Part shown: positions 43,162 through 51,963 of the stretch, piece after piece
Layout: each line of letters starts with the position of its first letter
Numbering within the stretch: the stretch's first letter is position 1
Origin: Streptomyces sp. HD
GTDB taxonomy: Bacteria > Actinomycetota > Actinomycetes > Streptomycetales > Streptomycetaceae
DNA length: 64,000 bases
NCBI RefSeq assembly: GCF_028369295.1
Contig: NZ_JAQMYP010000029.1
Span: 1-64,000, forward strand
Direction: 5' to 3'
Translations under genes and position numbers: made by a program
Notes under the pieces: generated by a model
Database searches by the model: none
Seen by the model: the letters and a program-made list of their open reading frames with translations, nothing else
What the model was told of the DNA's origin: nothing

Positions 43162-43986
43162 CTACGGCGTCACCGTGAAGTTGCGCAGGATCGCGGTGGT
43201 CAGGCCCGTGTCTCCCTCCGCCTTCACGCGGTCCGTCACCGCCTCCGGTGTGACGCGGCCGCAGGCCAGGCGGACGTAGGTTTCCCAGTCGAGGGTGAGG
43301 GTGGCGGCGGGGCCGAGGGCGGGGGCCGTTTCGAGGGTGCCGCGGCCCTGGATGTCGATGCGGATGGTGCGCAGGAACTCGATCGGGCCGTGGACGTCGA
43401 AGACGATCGCCGAGCTGCGGGGTGCGTTGGCCTTGGTGGCGACGATGTCGGGCAGCTTGGCGAGGAGGGCGTCGCGGGCCACGTGGGCGCCGGGGGAGTC
43501 GAGGTTGCCGGGGCGGCCGAGGGCGGTGCGCAGGTCCTGTTCGTGCACCCAGACGTCGAAGGCGTGGCCCCGCATGGACTCTTCGAGAGTGAGCTCCGCG
43601 CCGAGCGGGCCGCGCACCTTCGTGCCGGGGTCGCGGGACTCGTTCCGCAGCTGGCGGTTGCGGCGGATGATCGTGTACTCCAGCTCGGACGTCATCTCCG
43701 GCGCCGTGTGATGGCGGCGGACGTCGACCTGCATCTCCATGTACCGCTGGTTGTCGTTGGTGACGTGGAAGAGGTCGCGCGGGAGCGTGTGGATGGGGCG
43801 CGGGTCGCCGAGCATCTCGCAGTCCAGGCCGATGACATGCGACACGACGTCGCGGACGGACCAGCCCGGGCACGGTGTCCGCCGGTTCCACTCACCCTCG
43901 ACAAGCGGCGTCACCAGCTCGGATATCGCTTCGATGGAGTGGGTCCAGGCGTCGGCGTAGGGCTGGAGGGTGGGATGCAGACTCAC
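43162..43986 (-). CDS. maleylpyruvate isomerase-family mycothiol-dependent enzyme
   Basis: 274 residues from GTG 43986 (VSLHPTLQ) with AGGGG upstream. DinB-like four-helix fold of the MDMPI family: EGEWNRRTPCPGWSVRDVVS (~31-50) with HVIGLDCEML giving the first His ligand, and the later RGHAFDVWVHEQDLR (~140-154) giving the conserved Glu/His ligands. The C-terminal ~80 residues form the MDMPI-C domain (AATLTLDWETYVRLACGR). These enzymes use mycothiol or divalent metal; substrate unknown. Confidence 0.85.
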   Translation of the reverse strand: MSLHPTLQPYADAWTHSIEAISELVTPLVEGEWNRRTPCPGWSVRDVVSHVIGLDCEMLGDPRPIHTLPRDLFHVTNDNQRYMEMQVDVRRHHTAPEMTSELEYTIIRRNRQLRNESRDPGTKVRGPLGAELTLEESMRGHAFDVWVHEQDLRTALGRPGNLDSPGAHVARDALLAKLPDIVATKANAPRSSAIVFDVHGPIEFLRTIRIDIQGRGTLETAPALGPAATLTLDWETYVRLACGRVTPEAVTDRVKAEGDTGLTTAILRNFTVTP

Positions 43987-44188
43987 GGAACGGGACCCCT
44001 CGGCGGTTGGTACGTCGGTACGCGGGCAGGTTGTGGCGTCGTTGCCAGTGGGCGGCGGCTGCTGTCGGCGGGTGTCTTGAAACGCTAAGTTACGCTGCTG
44101 TGAGGCACCCCGGCAGTGCTTTCGTGTGACGATCGTAGGCCCGTAGGGAAGCCCGTGTGGACCGCTCGAATGCCAGGACGGTGGTAGT

Positions 44189-44986
44189 GTGCGCGCCTCT
44201 TTGATCCAGATCGATGTCAATGAGGGCGAAACGGTCGAATCGCGCCGGGTGAGGACTGCCTCTCTCGTGCGGGAACAGGCCGGGGCGGCCGACCTCGTCG
44301 TCCTGCCCGAGCTGTGGACCACCGGGGCGTTCGCCTACGAGGAGTTCGCCGGTGAGGCCGAGCCGCTCGAAGGGCCGACGTACGAGGCGATGGCGAAGGC
44401 CGCGAGCGACGCGGGTGTGTGGCTGCACGCCGGGTCGATCCCGGAGAGGGACCCGGAGGGGCCGCTCTACAACACCTCTCTTGTCTTCTCCCCATCGGGT
44501 GATCTGGCCGCCGCGTACCGCAAGATCCATCGGTTCGGCTTCGACAAGGGTGAGGCCGTGCTGATGGGCGCGGGCGAGGACCTGGTGACGGTCCGGCTGC
44601 CCGAGACGACTCTTGGCGTGGCCACTTGCTACGACCTCCGTTTCCCCGAACTCTTCCGCGGCCTCGTCGACGCCGGCGCCGAGACCCTGGTCATTCCGGC
44701 GGGCTGGCCGGAGCGCCGCCGGGCGCACTGGACGCTGCTGGCTCAGGCGCGGGCGGTGGAGAACCAGGCGTTCGTGCTCGCCTGTGGAACGGCCGGGACG
44801 CATGCGGGAGTTCCGCAGGCCGGTCACTCGATCGTGGTCGATCCATGGGGCGAGGTGCTGGCGCAGGCCGACGCGGGGGAGCAGGTCCTCACGGTGGAGT
44901 TCGACCCGGCGAAGGTGGCGGCGACCCGGGAGCAGTTCCCGGCGCTGAAGGACAGGATGCTGGGGCTGGCGGCACCGCGCCGCTGA
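44189..44986 (+). CDS. carbon-nitrogen hydrolase (nitrilase-superfamily amidase)
   Basis: 265 residues from GTG. Catalytic triad visible: Glu in VVLPELWTTG (~37-46), Lys in YRKIHRFGFDKGE (~112-124), Cys in GVATCYDLRFPELFRG (~145-160). C-terminal VDPWGEVLAQADAGEQVLTV is typical. Resembles the omega-amidase/NIT2-type branch that hydrolyses small amides. Divergent from the MDMPI-family gene with a 202-base gap. Confidence 0.9.
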   Translation: MRASLIQIDVNEGETVESRRVRTASLVREQAGAADLVVLPELWTTGAFAYEEFAGEAEPLEGPTYEAMAKAASDAGVWLHAGSIPERDPEGPLYNTSLVFSPSGDLAAAYRKIHRFGFDKGEAVLMGAGEDLVTVRLPETTLGVATCYDLRFPELFRGLVDAGAETLVIPAGWPERRRAHWTLLAQARAVENQAFVLACGTAGTHAGVPQAGHSIVVDPWGEVLAQADAGEQVLTVEFDPAKVAATREQFPALKDRMLGLAAPRR

Positions 44987-45033
44987 CGCTCCCTCTCGTC
45001 AGTCACCCCTCTCACGTCAGTTGTCGTGTCACC

Positions 45034-45531
45034 TCAGTCGTCCCCGTGCTCCTTCTCCGCGAGGTGGATCACGCACACCGCCACCGCGATCAGCAGCGCC
45101 GGATCCGCGTCGTCGCGTACGACGTCCACGCCGTAGGTCTCCCGGATGTGCAGCCAGCGCCGGGAGACGACGGCCAGCAGTTCGCCGTCGTACTCGATGG
45201 CGAACTCCCGGTCGAGGATCTTGCCGCTGACGTCGAGTTCCGTGCTGCCGTCGGCCAGGGACACTCGGTAGTGGTTGCGCAGCAGGGACATCCGTTTGCG
45301 GCGGATCTTCGCGAGGGGCTGTCCGTCCCGCTCGATCACCATGGTGTCGCGCAGGGCGAGCATCTTCTGGTGGATGTCGATGAGGACGTGTCCCTGGGTG
45401 TCCTTCAGCTCGAAGGTGTCCCGCAGCCGCATCGCCTTGCCGTCGACGAGGAACACCTTGTTGCCCCGGTCGTCCTCGATCCAGTAGTCGTCACCGATGC
45501 CGAGGATCCGGTCGCGTACGAGGAATCTCAT
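45034..45531 (-). CDS. LURP-one-related (LOR) family protein
   Basis: 165 residues, MRFLVRDRILGIGDDYWIED start. LOR/Tubby-like beta strands: KVFLVDGKAMRLRDTFELKD (~25-44), HVLIDIHQKMLALRDTMVIE (~48-67), then LDREFAIEYDGELLAVVSRR. The family is a single-domain phospholipid-scramblase-like fold of unknown role in bacteria. The ATG overlaps the stop of the AraC remnant (ATGA), implying that the two were once an operon. Confidence 0.85.
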   Translation of the reverse strand: MRFLVRDRILGIGDDYWIEDDRGNKVFLVDGKAMRLRDTFELKDTQGHVLIDIHQKMLALRDTMVIERDGQPLAKIRRKRMSLLRNHYRVSLADGSTELDVSGKILDREFAIEYDGELLAVVSRRWLHIRETYGVDVVRDDADPALLIAVAVCVIHLAEKEHGDD

Positions 45532-45827
45532 GAGACGAGGGGTTCCCCGCTGCCGGGTCCGAAACGCCGCCTGTAGGCCGACGGACTGAGCTCCGTCTCG
45601 CGCCGCACGCGCGCGTAGGTTCGCCGCCGTGCCGAGCCCGCTCCTGGCCACCACCACGTCCAGCCGCTCCTCCCCGCGCTCGCCCACCCGTTGCTGCGCC
45701 CACGCCAGGAGCGGCCCCAGCGAGAGCAGGACTGGGGCGGCCCGGTCCGTCTCACCGAGGGCGGCGCGGGCCGCCTGCCCCTGGTGCTCGCCGGAATGGA
45801 CGGCGCGACGGACGAAGAGGCGGAGGG
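45528..45827 (-). pseudogene. AraC/GlxA-type regulator remnant with frameshift
   Basis: Reading from 45827, one frame gives LSLGPLLAWAQQRV then ERLDVVVARSGLGTAANLRA, a GlxA-type AraC HTH first helix pair; the shifted frame continues RVRRETELSPSAYRRRFGPG to a stop at 45528, the second HTH helix of AraC proteins. The two halves join only with a one- or two-base change in the CG run ACGCGCGCGT at 45607-45616. The N-terminal sensor domain is absent, since the DUF6458 gene abuts. Decayed regulator, or a sequencing slip plus truncation. Confidence 0.6.
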
Positions 45828-46079
45828 TCAGGCGCCGTAACCGTCGCTGTACCCGTCCCGCCGATGGTGGTGCCCCTCCTCGTCGACGACCGGCGTCGCG
45901 GGTGGCACCACTACGCGCCTGCGCCGGGCGATGCTGCTGAAGGTCGTGGTGCCGATCAGCCCCACGATCATCAGGATGATCCCGACCAGGTCGAGGTTGA
46001 CCCCCTCCATCTCCCAGTCGGTCGCGAACGTGAGGATGGCTCCTGCGGCGATGAGGATGATGCATCCGCCGAGGCCCAT
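45828..46079 (-). CDS. DUF6458 family small membrane protein
   Basis: 83 residues. Two helices: IILIAAGAILTFATDW (~6-21) and GIILMIVGLIGTTTFS (~33-48), joined by EMEGVNLDLV. A basic, then His-rich tail (RRRRVVVPP ... EEGHHHRRDGYSDGYGA) is cytoplasmic. GGGAGG precedes the ATG. Function unknown. Confidence 0.85.
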   Translation of the reverse strand: MGLGGCIILIAAGAILTFATDWEMEGVNLDLVGIILMIVGLIGTTTFSSIARRRRVVVPPATPVVDEEGHHHRRDGYSDGYGA

Positions 46080-46145
46080 GAGCGTCGCCTCCCTGTCCGG
46101 TGTCCGGTGCTTCCGGTCGGAGGCGAGTACCCCACCCTTGTCGAA

Positions 46146-47444
46146 CTACCCTTCCAGGAACGCCACCAGAGAGTTCGCCAGCAGCCACGGGTCGTCCGCG
46201 CCGCACAACTCGCGCGCACTGTGCATCGACAGGATCGCCACGCCGATGTCGACGGTCTTGATGCCGTGCCGGGCCGCGGTGATCGGGCCGATGGTGGTGC
46301 CGCACGGCATGGAGTTGTTGGAGACGAAGGACTGGAAGGGGACGTCCGCCTTCTCGCAGGCCGCCGCCCACACCGCGCGGCCCGAACCGTCGGTCGCGTA
46401 GCGGTTGTTGACGTTGACCTTGAGGATCGGCCCGCCGTTGACGCGCGGGTGGTGCGTCGGGTCGTGGCGCTCGGCGTAGTTGGGGTGTACGGCGTGGCCC
46501 GTGTCCGACGACAGGCAGACCGTAGCCGCGAAGGCGCGCGCCCGGTCCTCGTACGATCCTCCGCGCGCGAACACCGAGCGCTCCAGGACGCTGCCCAGCA
46601 GCGGCCCGTCCGCACCCGTGTCGCTCTGCGAGCCGTTCTCCTCGTGGTCGAAGGCGGCCAGCACCGGGATGCACGGCAGCCCGGCGCCCGAGCCGGCCAC
46701 CCCGGCCAGCGCCGCCGCACCCGCGTGCACCGAGAGCAGGTTGTCCATGCGCGGGCCCGCGACCAGCTCCTTGTCACGGCCCAGGTAGGCCGGTGCCTCC
46801 ACGGAGTGGACCATCAGGTCCCAGCCGGTGACCTCGCCCGACGCCAGCCCGGCCGTCTCCTCCAGGAACGCGATCAGGTCGCCGTCGCGCACATCGTTGC
46901 CGAGACCCCAGATCGGCTGGAGGTGCCGCTGCTTGTCGAGCTTGAGCCCCTCCGCCGACACCGAGCGGTCCAGATGGATGGCGAGCTGGGGGACGCGCAG
47001 CAGCGGACGGTCCACGTTCACCAGCCGTGACGACCCGTCCCGCAGCGTCAGCCGGCCCGCGAGGCCGAGGTCGCGGTCGAGCCAGGAGTTGAGCAGCGGT
47101 CCGCCGTAGATCTCCACGGCGACCTGCCGCCAGCCGTGCGCCCCGCTGTCGGGCAGCGGTTTCACCCGCAGGTTGGGGGAGTCCGTGTGCGCCCCGACGA
47201 TCCGGAACGGCGTGTGCGGCGCCGCGCCCTCGGGGACGTACCAGGCCACGATCGCGCCACCGCGCAGCACGTACTTTCCGCCGCTCGACCCGTCCCAGGC
47301 GTCCGTCTCCGCGACCTGCCTGAAGCCGGCCTTTTCCAGCCGCTCGGCGGTGTTCGCCACGGCGTGGTACGGCGACGGGCTCGCCGCCAGGAAGGACATG
47401 AGGTCGTCGGTGTGGCCGCGGTCGAAGCGGGGGGGTTCGCTCAT
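46146..47444 (-). CDS. apeB: M18 family aminopeptidase
   Basis: 432 residues, full length. Metal-ligand motifs: GAHTDSPNLRVKP (~86-98, His and Asp), FDHEENGSQS (~263-272, Glu pair), SSDTGHAVHPNY and the terminal IGVAILSMHSARELCGADD (~390-408, His). A zinc aminopeptidase releasing N-terminal, mainly acidic or neutral residues in the cytoplasm. ATG 47444 is preferred to GTG 47453 because AAGG sits 8 bases before it. Confidence 0.92.
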   Translation of the reverse strand: MSEPPRFDRGHTDDLMSFLAASPSPYHAVANTAERLEKAGFRQVAETDAWDGSSGGKYVLRGGAIVAWYVPEGAAPHTPFRIVGAHTDSPNLRVKPLPDSGAHGWRQVAVEIYGGPLLNSWLDRDLGLAGRLTLRDGSSRLVNVDRPLLRVPQLAIHLDRSVSAEGLKLDKQRHLQPIWGLGNDVRDGDLIAFLEETAGLASGEVTGWDLMVHSVEAPAYLGRDKELVAGPRMDNLLSVHAGAAALAGVAGSGAGLPCIPVLAAFDHEENGSQSDTGADGPLLGSVLERSVFARGGSYEDRARAFAATVCLSSDTGHAVHPNYAERHDPTHHPRVNGGPILKVNVNNRYATDGSGRAVWAAACEKADVPFQSFVSNNSMPCGTTIGPITAARHGIKTVDIGVAILSMHSARELCGADDPWLLANSLVAFLEG

Positions 47445-47469
47445 GGGGTTCACCTTAACGACGTACGAG

Positions 47470-47498
47470 GGCCCGCTCCCGGTGAAGGAGAGCGGGCC
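47470..47498 (-). terminator. hairpin downstream of aminopeptidase start, after acyl-CoA dehydrogenase
   Basis: 9-bp stem GGCCCGCTC / GAGCGGGCC with an 11-base loop, 80 bases past the stop of the minus-strand acyl-CoA dehydrogenase. Probably ends its transcript before apeB. Confidence 0.7.
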
Positions 47499-47578
47499 GT
47501 CGTGAGGGCGATGTGGATTGTCCGTGAGTGACCGGAACGAGTGGCCGGAACTCAGCGGTACCGAGCGGTGCCGAGCGG

Positions 47579-49405
47579 TTAGAAGGCCGCCTCGTCCAGC
47601 TCCATCAGGTCCAGCTCGACACCCTCGGCGAGCTTGCGCGCACCGGTGACGCCCGGCAGGACGTTGGCCGCGAAGAACTTCGCCGCCGCGATCTTGCCCT
47701 GGTAGAAGGCCTTGTCCTTGGCGGAGGCCGAGCCCAGCTTCTCGGCGGCGACCGCGGCACCCTTGAGCAGCAGGTAGCCGACGACGACGTCACCGGAGGC
47801 CAGCAGCAGGCGGGTGGTGTTCAGACCGACCTTGTAGATGTTCTTGACGTCCTGCTCGGTGGCCGCGAGGTCGGTCAGCATCAGACCGACGATCGCCTCC
47901 AGCTCCACGGCCGCCTTGGCGAGCTGCTCGCGGGCGGTGCCGAGCTCCTCGCCGCCCTCACCGAGCGCCAGGAACTTCTTGATGTCCTCGGCGAGAGAGT
48001 TCAGCGCGGCGCCCTGGTTGCGGACGATCTTCCGGAAGAAGAAGTCCTGGCCCTGGATCGCCGTGGTGCCCTCGTACAGGGTGTCGATCTTGGAGTCACG
48101 GATGTACTGCTCGATCGGGTACTCCTGCAGGAAGCCGGAGCCGCCGAAGGTCTGCAGCGACTGGGCGAGCTGCTCGTAGCCCTTCTCGGAGCCGTAGCCC
48201 TTGACGATCGGCAGGAGCAGGTCGTTGAGCGCGTGCTCGGCCTTGGCGTCCTCGCCCGCCGCCTCCTTCACCGCGATCGCGTCCTGGATCGAGGCCGTGT
48301 AGAGGACGAGGGCGCGCATGCCCTCGGCGTACGCCTTCTGCGTCATCAGCGAGCGGCGGACGTCCGGGTGGTGCGTGATGGTGACCTTGGGCGCGGCCTT
48401 GTCCATGAAGTTCGCGAGGTCCGTGCCCTGGACGCGCTCCTTGGCGTACTCCAGCGCGTTCAGGTAGCCCGTCGAGAGCGTGGAGATCGCCTTCGTGCCG
48501 ACCATCATGCGGGCGAACTCGATGATGCGGAACATCTGGCGGATGCCGTCGTGCTTGTCGCCGATCAGCCAGCCCTTGGCGGGGTGGCGGTCGCCGAAGG
48601 TCATCTCGCAGGTGTTGGAGGCCTTCAGGCCCATCTTGTGCTCGACGTTCGTGGCGTAGGCGCCGTTGCGCTCGCCCAGCTCGCCGGTCTCGAAGTCGAA
48701 GAGGTACTTCGGGACCATGAAGAGGGACAGGCCCTTGGTGCCGGGACCGGCACCCTCGGGACGCGCGAGGACGTAGTGGAGGATGTTCTCCTCCATGTCG
48801 TGCTCACCGGACGTGATGAAGCGCTTCACGCCCTCGATGTGCCAGGAGCCGTCCTCCTGCTGGATCGCCTTGGTGCGGCCGGCGCCCACGTCCGAACCGG
48901 CGTCCGGCTCGGTCAGCACCATGGTCGAACCCCAGGTCCGCTCCACGGCGATCTGCGCGATCTTCTTCTGGACGTCGTTGCCCTCGTCGTAGAGGATCCC
49001 GGCGAACGCCGGGCCGGAGGAGTACATCCACACGGCCGGGTTCGCGCCGAGGATCAGTTCCGCGTACGACCAGATCAGGGACGGCGGCGCGGTCGTGCCG
49101 CCGATCGCCTCGGGGACACCGAGACGCCAGTACTCGGAGTCCATGAAGGCCTTGTAGCTCTTCTTGAAGGACGCCGGGACCGGCGCGGTGTTGGTCTCCG
49201 GGTCGAAGACCGGGGGGTTGCGGTCGGCGTCCGCGAAGGACTCGGCCAGCTCGTTCTCGGCGAGCCGGGTCAGCTCCTCAAGGATGCTCTTCGCGGTGTC
49301 GACGTCCATCTCCTCGAACGGACCCGTGCCGTACAGCTTGTCGCGGCCGAGTACTTCGAAGAGGTTGAACTCGATGTCGCGAAGATTCGACTTGTAGTGC
49401 CCCAT
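47579..49405 (-). CDS. large acyl-CoA dehydrogenase (~600 aa class)
   Basis: 608 residues. An N-terminal cap (MGHYKSNLRDIEFNLFEVLG), then the dehydrogenase core with TEPDAGSDVGAGRTKA (~158-173), FITSGEHDMEENIL, YPIEQYIRDSKIDTLYEGTT (~440-459) and EGTTAIQGQDFF, and a C-terminal extension (~480-608). This is the ~600-residue FadE class acting on medium/long acyl-CoAs with FAD. ATG 49405 has GGAG at 9 bases. Monocistronic with a terminator at 47470. Confidence 0.93.
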   Translation of the reverse strand: MGHYKSNLRDIEFNLFEVLGRDKLYGTGPFEEMDVDTAKSILEELTRLAENELAESFADADRNPPVFDPETNTAPVPASFKKSYKAFMDSEYWRLGVPEAIGGTTAPPSLIWSYAELILGANPAVWMYSSGPAFAGILYDEGNDVQKKIAQIAVERTWGSTMVLTEPDAGSDVGAGRTKAIQQEDGSWHIEGVKRFITSGEHDMEENILHYVLARPEGAGPGTKGLSLFMVPKYLFDFETGELGERNGAYATNVEHKMGLKASNTCEMTFGDRHPAKGWLIGDKHDGIRQMFRIIEFARMMVGTKAISTLSTGYLNALEYAKERVQGTDLANFMDKAAPKVTITHHPDVRRSLMTQKAYAEGMRALVLYTASIQDAIAVKEAAGEDAKAEHALNDLLLPIVKGYGSEKGYEQLAQSLQTFGGSGFLQEYPIEQYIRDSKIDTLYEGTTAIQGQDFFFRKIVRNQGAALNSLAEDIKKFLALGEGGEELGTAREQLAKAAVELEAIVGLMLTDLAATEQDVKNIYKVGLNTTRLLLASGDVVVGYLLLKGAAVAAEKLGSASAKDKAFYQGKIAAAKFFAANVLPGVTGARKLAEGVELDLMELDEAAF

Positions 49406-49485
49406 GGTGACGACTCCGTAGAGGGATCGGCGAGGCACTTGGATCCTCGCGCTAGTTCACGTACCAACAAGTAGCTACGATGATG

Positions 49486-49499
49486 CTACCCGTCAGTAA
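49486..49499. promoter_or_regulatory. possible operator upstream of the large acyl-CoA dehydrogenase
   Basis: CTACCCGTCAGTAA, an imperfect inverted repeat (TACYCG / CAGTA arms) ~80 bases upstream of the dehydrogenase start. Similar TTAC-GTAG-type boxes precede fatty-acid genes in actinobacteria from memory. Weak. Confidence 0.3.
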
Positions 49500-49534
49500 T
49501 AAGACGCAACCCCGATCCCGTCATCTGTGACAGG

Positions 49535-50380
49535 TCACACCGGAACGGTCAGGGTCGCGGTGTAGCCCTGCCCGGCGCTGCCGGACATCGTGGCGAGCTG
49601 CTGGTCGTAACCGTCGCTGAAGATGCTGTCCGCCTCCAGGGAGATACGGCGGAGATTCGTCACACTTTGGCCGTAGCCGTCCGTGGCGTACACGGTGTCG
49701 CAGGTGTCCTTGGGGAAGGCGAGCTGCGAGGTGCTGGTGATGGACGTGGCCGCCGTGGCGTCGGCCAGGCTGGCGTAGACCTCGAAGTGGATGTGCGGCC
49801 AGCGGCCGTCGTAGCAGCCGGGGAAGACGCTCCTGAAGGTGACCTGGCCCTTGTCGTCCGTCTCCTGGACTCCCCGCAGGTAGTTCTCCTCCGTGACGCC
49901 CTCGGAGTACAGGGAGTACCTGCCGTCCTGGTCGGCGTGCCACAGGTAGACGGCGGCGCCCTTCTTCGGCGTCCCGCAGCCGGAGGCGGCGTCCACGACC
50001 GTGAGCGTGACGGTCAGGGGCACGCCCTCGGCGGTGCCGCCCGCGGAGTCGCCGAAGCTCTTGGTGATGTCGCTGCGTACGACGCCGCTCTCCTTGAGGA
50101 CGTTCACGCCGTTCGAGCCGTCGCCGGGGAAGGGCCCGGCGGTCTCGTCCGGGATGGTCGCGCACTTTGCGGTGGAGGAGCCCGCGGAGGAGGTGCTCCC
50201 GGCGGAGGAGCCGGCCGTGGAGGACGACGCCGGGCTGTCGTCCTCGGCGCTGCAGCCCACCAGCGGGACCAGGCCGGCACCCGCCACCAGCCGGATCATG
50301 CGGCGGCGGGCGAGGACGGGGAGGTCATGGGCAAGCCCTCTGTCGTGCTCGTGGTCCTCGCCGTGGTGGTGTCGGTGCAT
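49535..50380 (-). CDS. Tat-exported lipoprotein intradiol ring-cleavage dioxygenase
   Basis: 281 residues, ATG 50380 after AAGGGGA. A His-rich start (MHRHHHGEDHEH) and twin-arginine signal LARRRMIRLVAGAGLVPLVG-C with a lipobox Cys give a Tat lipoprotein. A Ser-rich linker follows. The beta-sandwich domain has VYLWHADQDGRYSLY, YLRGVQETDDKGQ, VFPGCYDGRWPHIHFEVY: Tyr, Tyr and HxH Fe(III) ligands (~163-205). Catechol-type cleavage outside the cell. Paralogous in type to 60251-61189. Confidence 0.88.
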   Translation of the reverse strand: MHRHHHGEDHEHDRGLAHDLPVLARRRMIRLVAGAGLVPLVGCSAEDDSPASSSTAGSSAGSTSSAGSSTAKCATIPDETAGPFPGDGSNGVNVLKESGVVRSDITKSFGDSAGGTAEGVPLTVTLTVVDAASGCGTPKKGAAVYLWHADQDGRYSLYSEGVTEENYLRGVQETDDKGQVTFRSVFPGCYDGRWPHIHFEVYASLADATAATSITSTSQLAFPKDTCDTVYATDGYGQSVTNLRRISLEADSIFSDGYDQQLATMSGSAGQGYTATLTVPV

Positions 50381-50570
50381 GGCTGTCCCCTTGCTGGCAC
50401 GGGCCGTTTCAGGCGCTCCCATCGCTCCCCCAGACGCTAGGAGCGGTGGCTGTGCGAAACCAGCGCGGGGACTGTCGACACGCTGTCAAGTCGCTGTCGG
50501 TTCGCCAGGGCCTTTCGCCCGGGCGCCGGTACCCGCCCGCGGCCCGGCCGGTCTCGGTACGCTTGCGCCC

Positions 50571-51047
50571 ATGTACGGATACGGCCAGCCCATGGACGGA
50601 GGGGCTGCACAGCAGCAGTACGCCCCGCCGCAGCAGCCCGGCGGTGTCGGCGGGTACGGCCAGCAGCCGCCGCTCTACCCGGAGCCGTCTCCGCCCTCCC
50701 TCGCTGACGCGGTGCGGGCCTTCACCACCGGGCAGATGGCCGCGGAGGACTTCCAGCAGGTCTTCGCGACGTCGAAGGTCTACTGCCCGCGGGGTGACAA
50801 CCCGGGTTTCCTCGCCCTGCACAACACCCAGCAGCCGGTGATCCCGATGTTCACCTCGCTCAAGGAGCTGCGGCGGTACGCGGGCAAGGAGTCCAAGTAC
50901 TTCGTCATCACCGGTGCCGAGGTGATCGACCTGCTCCCGACCGGGTACGGCTTCGTCCTCGACATGGAGGGCGAGCACCGCATGGTCTTCGACGCGAAGG
51001 CCGTGGAGCAGATGGTCGAGTTCGCGATGCGGCGGATGTACGGGTAG
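50571..51047 (+). CDS. SseB-family protein
   Basis: 158 residues. A Gly/Gln/Tyr/Pro-rich N-terminus (MYGYGQPMDGGAAQQQYAPP, ~1-45) precedes the SseB N-terminal domain (LADAVRAFTTGQMAAEDFQQ, KVYCPRGDNPGFLALHNTQQ, IPMFTSLKELRRYAGKE, LLPTGYGFVLDMEGEHRM). The bacterial SseB domain has no assigned activity. Start ATG 50571; the in-frame region before it overlaps the dioxygenase on the other strand. Confidence 0.82.
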   Translation: MYGYGQPMDGGAAQQQYAPPQQPGGVGGYGQQPPLYPEPSPPSLADAVRAFTTGQMAAEDFQQVFATSKVYCPRGDNPGFLALHNTQQPVIPMFTSLKELRRYAGKESKYFVITGAEVIDLLPTGYGFVLDMEGEHRMVFDAKAVEQMVEFAMRRMYG

Positions 51048-51091
51048 CGCTTCGCGGGGGCCGGGTGGGGTTGTGTGGCGTCTGCGGGGCC

Positions 51092-51152
51092 GTTGTGGCT
51101 GGTCGCGCCCACGCGGCGGAGCCGCATATCGATACAGCCCCGCGCCCCTGTA
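51092..51152. repeat. dispersed Streptomyces intergenic repeat, copy B (inverted)
   Basis: Reverse-complement copy of the element at 6569: GGCTGGTCGCGCCCACGCGG then CGGAGCCGCATATCGATACA. It lies between convergent SseB and TetR genes and contains a CGGCGGAGCCG hairpin, so it may serve as terminator. Confidence 0.8.
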
Positions 51153-51158
51153 GGACGT

Positions 51159-51905
51159 TCAGGAAGTCTGTGTTTTGAGGCGCAGGGCCAGGCCGTCGAG
51201 GACGATCTCAAGGGCTGCCGCGAACTTCGCGTCCCGCATCGCTGCCGGATCCGTGGTGGCCGCCTCCTCCGTCTCGGCGTAGCCCTTCGCCAGGTGCTCG
51301 TGGTCCGCCACCGCCTGCTGGGCCGCGGGCATCAGGTGGGCGATGAAGTCGGCCTCGGTCTTGCCGGAGCGGGCGACCGTGATGAGCCAGGCGGCCTCGG
51401 TGGTGCTCATGCCGATGACGTACGACAGCACGGCGTCGATCGCGATCGTGGGATCGGGGAATCCGGCGGCCGTGAACAGGGCCGCCAGGCGCTCCGAGTA
51501 CGACATCAGGTTCGGGCCCAGATAGGCGAGCCCCGCTTGGCCCAGCACCGCGCCCAGCCACGGGTGCCGTAGCGCCGTCGTACGGAAGGAATGCGCGGCC
51601 TCGCCGACGGCCGCCCGCCAGTCGGGGCCGTGCGCCGGTGGTACGTGGATCTCGGCGGCGACCTCGTCGACGGCCAGCTCCATCAGCTCGTCCTTGGTCG
51701 CCACGTGCCGGTAGAGGGAGGCGGCGCCGGCGTTCAGGCGGGTGGCGAGCTTGCGCATGCTCAGCGCCTCCACGCCCTCGGCGTCCAGCATGACGATCGC
51801 CTCGCGCACGATCGTGGCGCGGCTGAGCGTGGGCTGGTCGGGCTCGCGCTGAGGGCGGGCCCAGACGGACGGGATGGGGCTCTGCTTCGTCGATTTGGCG
51901 GCCAT
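51159..51905 (-). CDS. TetR-family repressor of the adjacent efflux pump
   Basis: 248 residues, AAGGAG before the ATG. HTH ~35-75: TIVREAIVMLDAEGVEALSM, RKLATRLNAGAASLYRHVAT. The long C-terminal ligand domain (TetR_C type, PWLGAVLGQAGLAYLGPN) follows. Divergent from a DHA2-type MFS exporter, with a perfect 13-bp inverted repeat between them, so a drug-responsive repressor (inference). Confidence 0.9.
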   Translation of the reverse strand: MAAKSTKQSPIPSVWARPQREPDQPTLSRATIVREAIVMLDAEGVEALSMRKLATRLNAGAASLYRHVATKDELMELAVDEVAAEIHVPPAHGPDWRAAVGEAAHSFRTTALRHPWLGAVLGQAGLAYLGPNLMSYSERLAALFTAAGFPDPTIAIDAVLSYVIGMSTTEAAWLITVARSGKTEADFIAHLMPAAQQAVADHEHLAKGYAETEEAATTDPAAMRDAKFAAALEIVLDGLALRLKTQTS

Positions 51906-51963
51906 CGGCACTCCTTCACATCCCTGCGTACGTCGTTCGCATCGAGCGTACAGGAATCGATGG

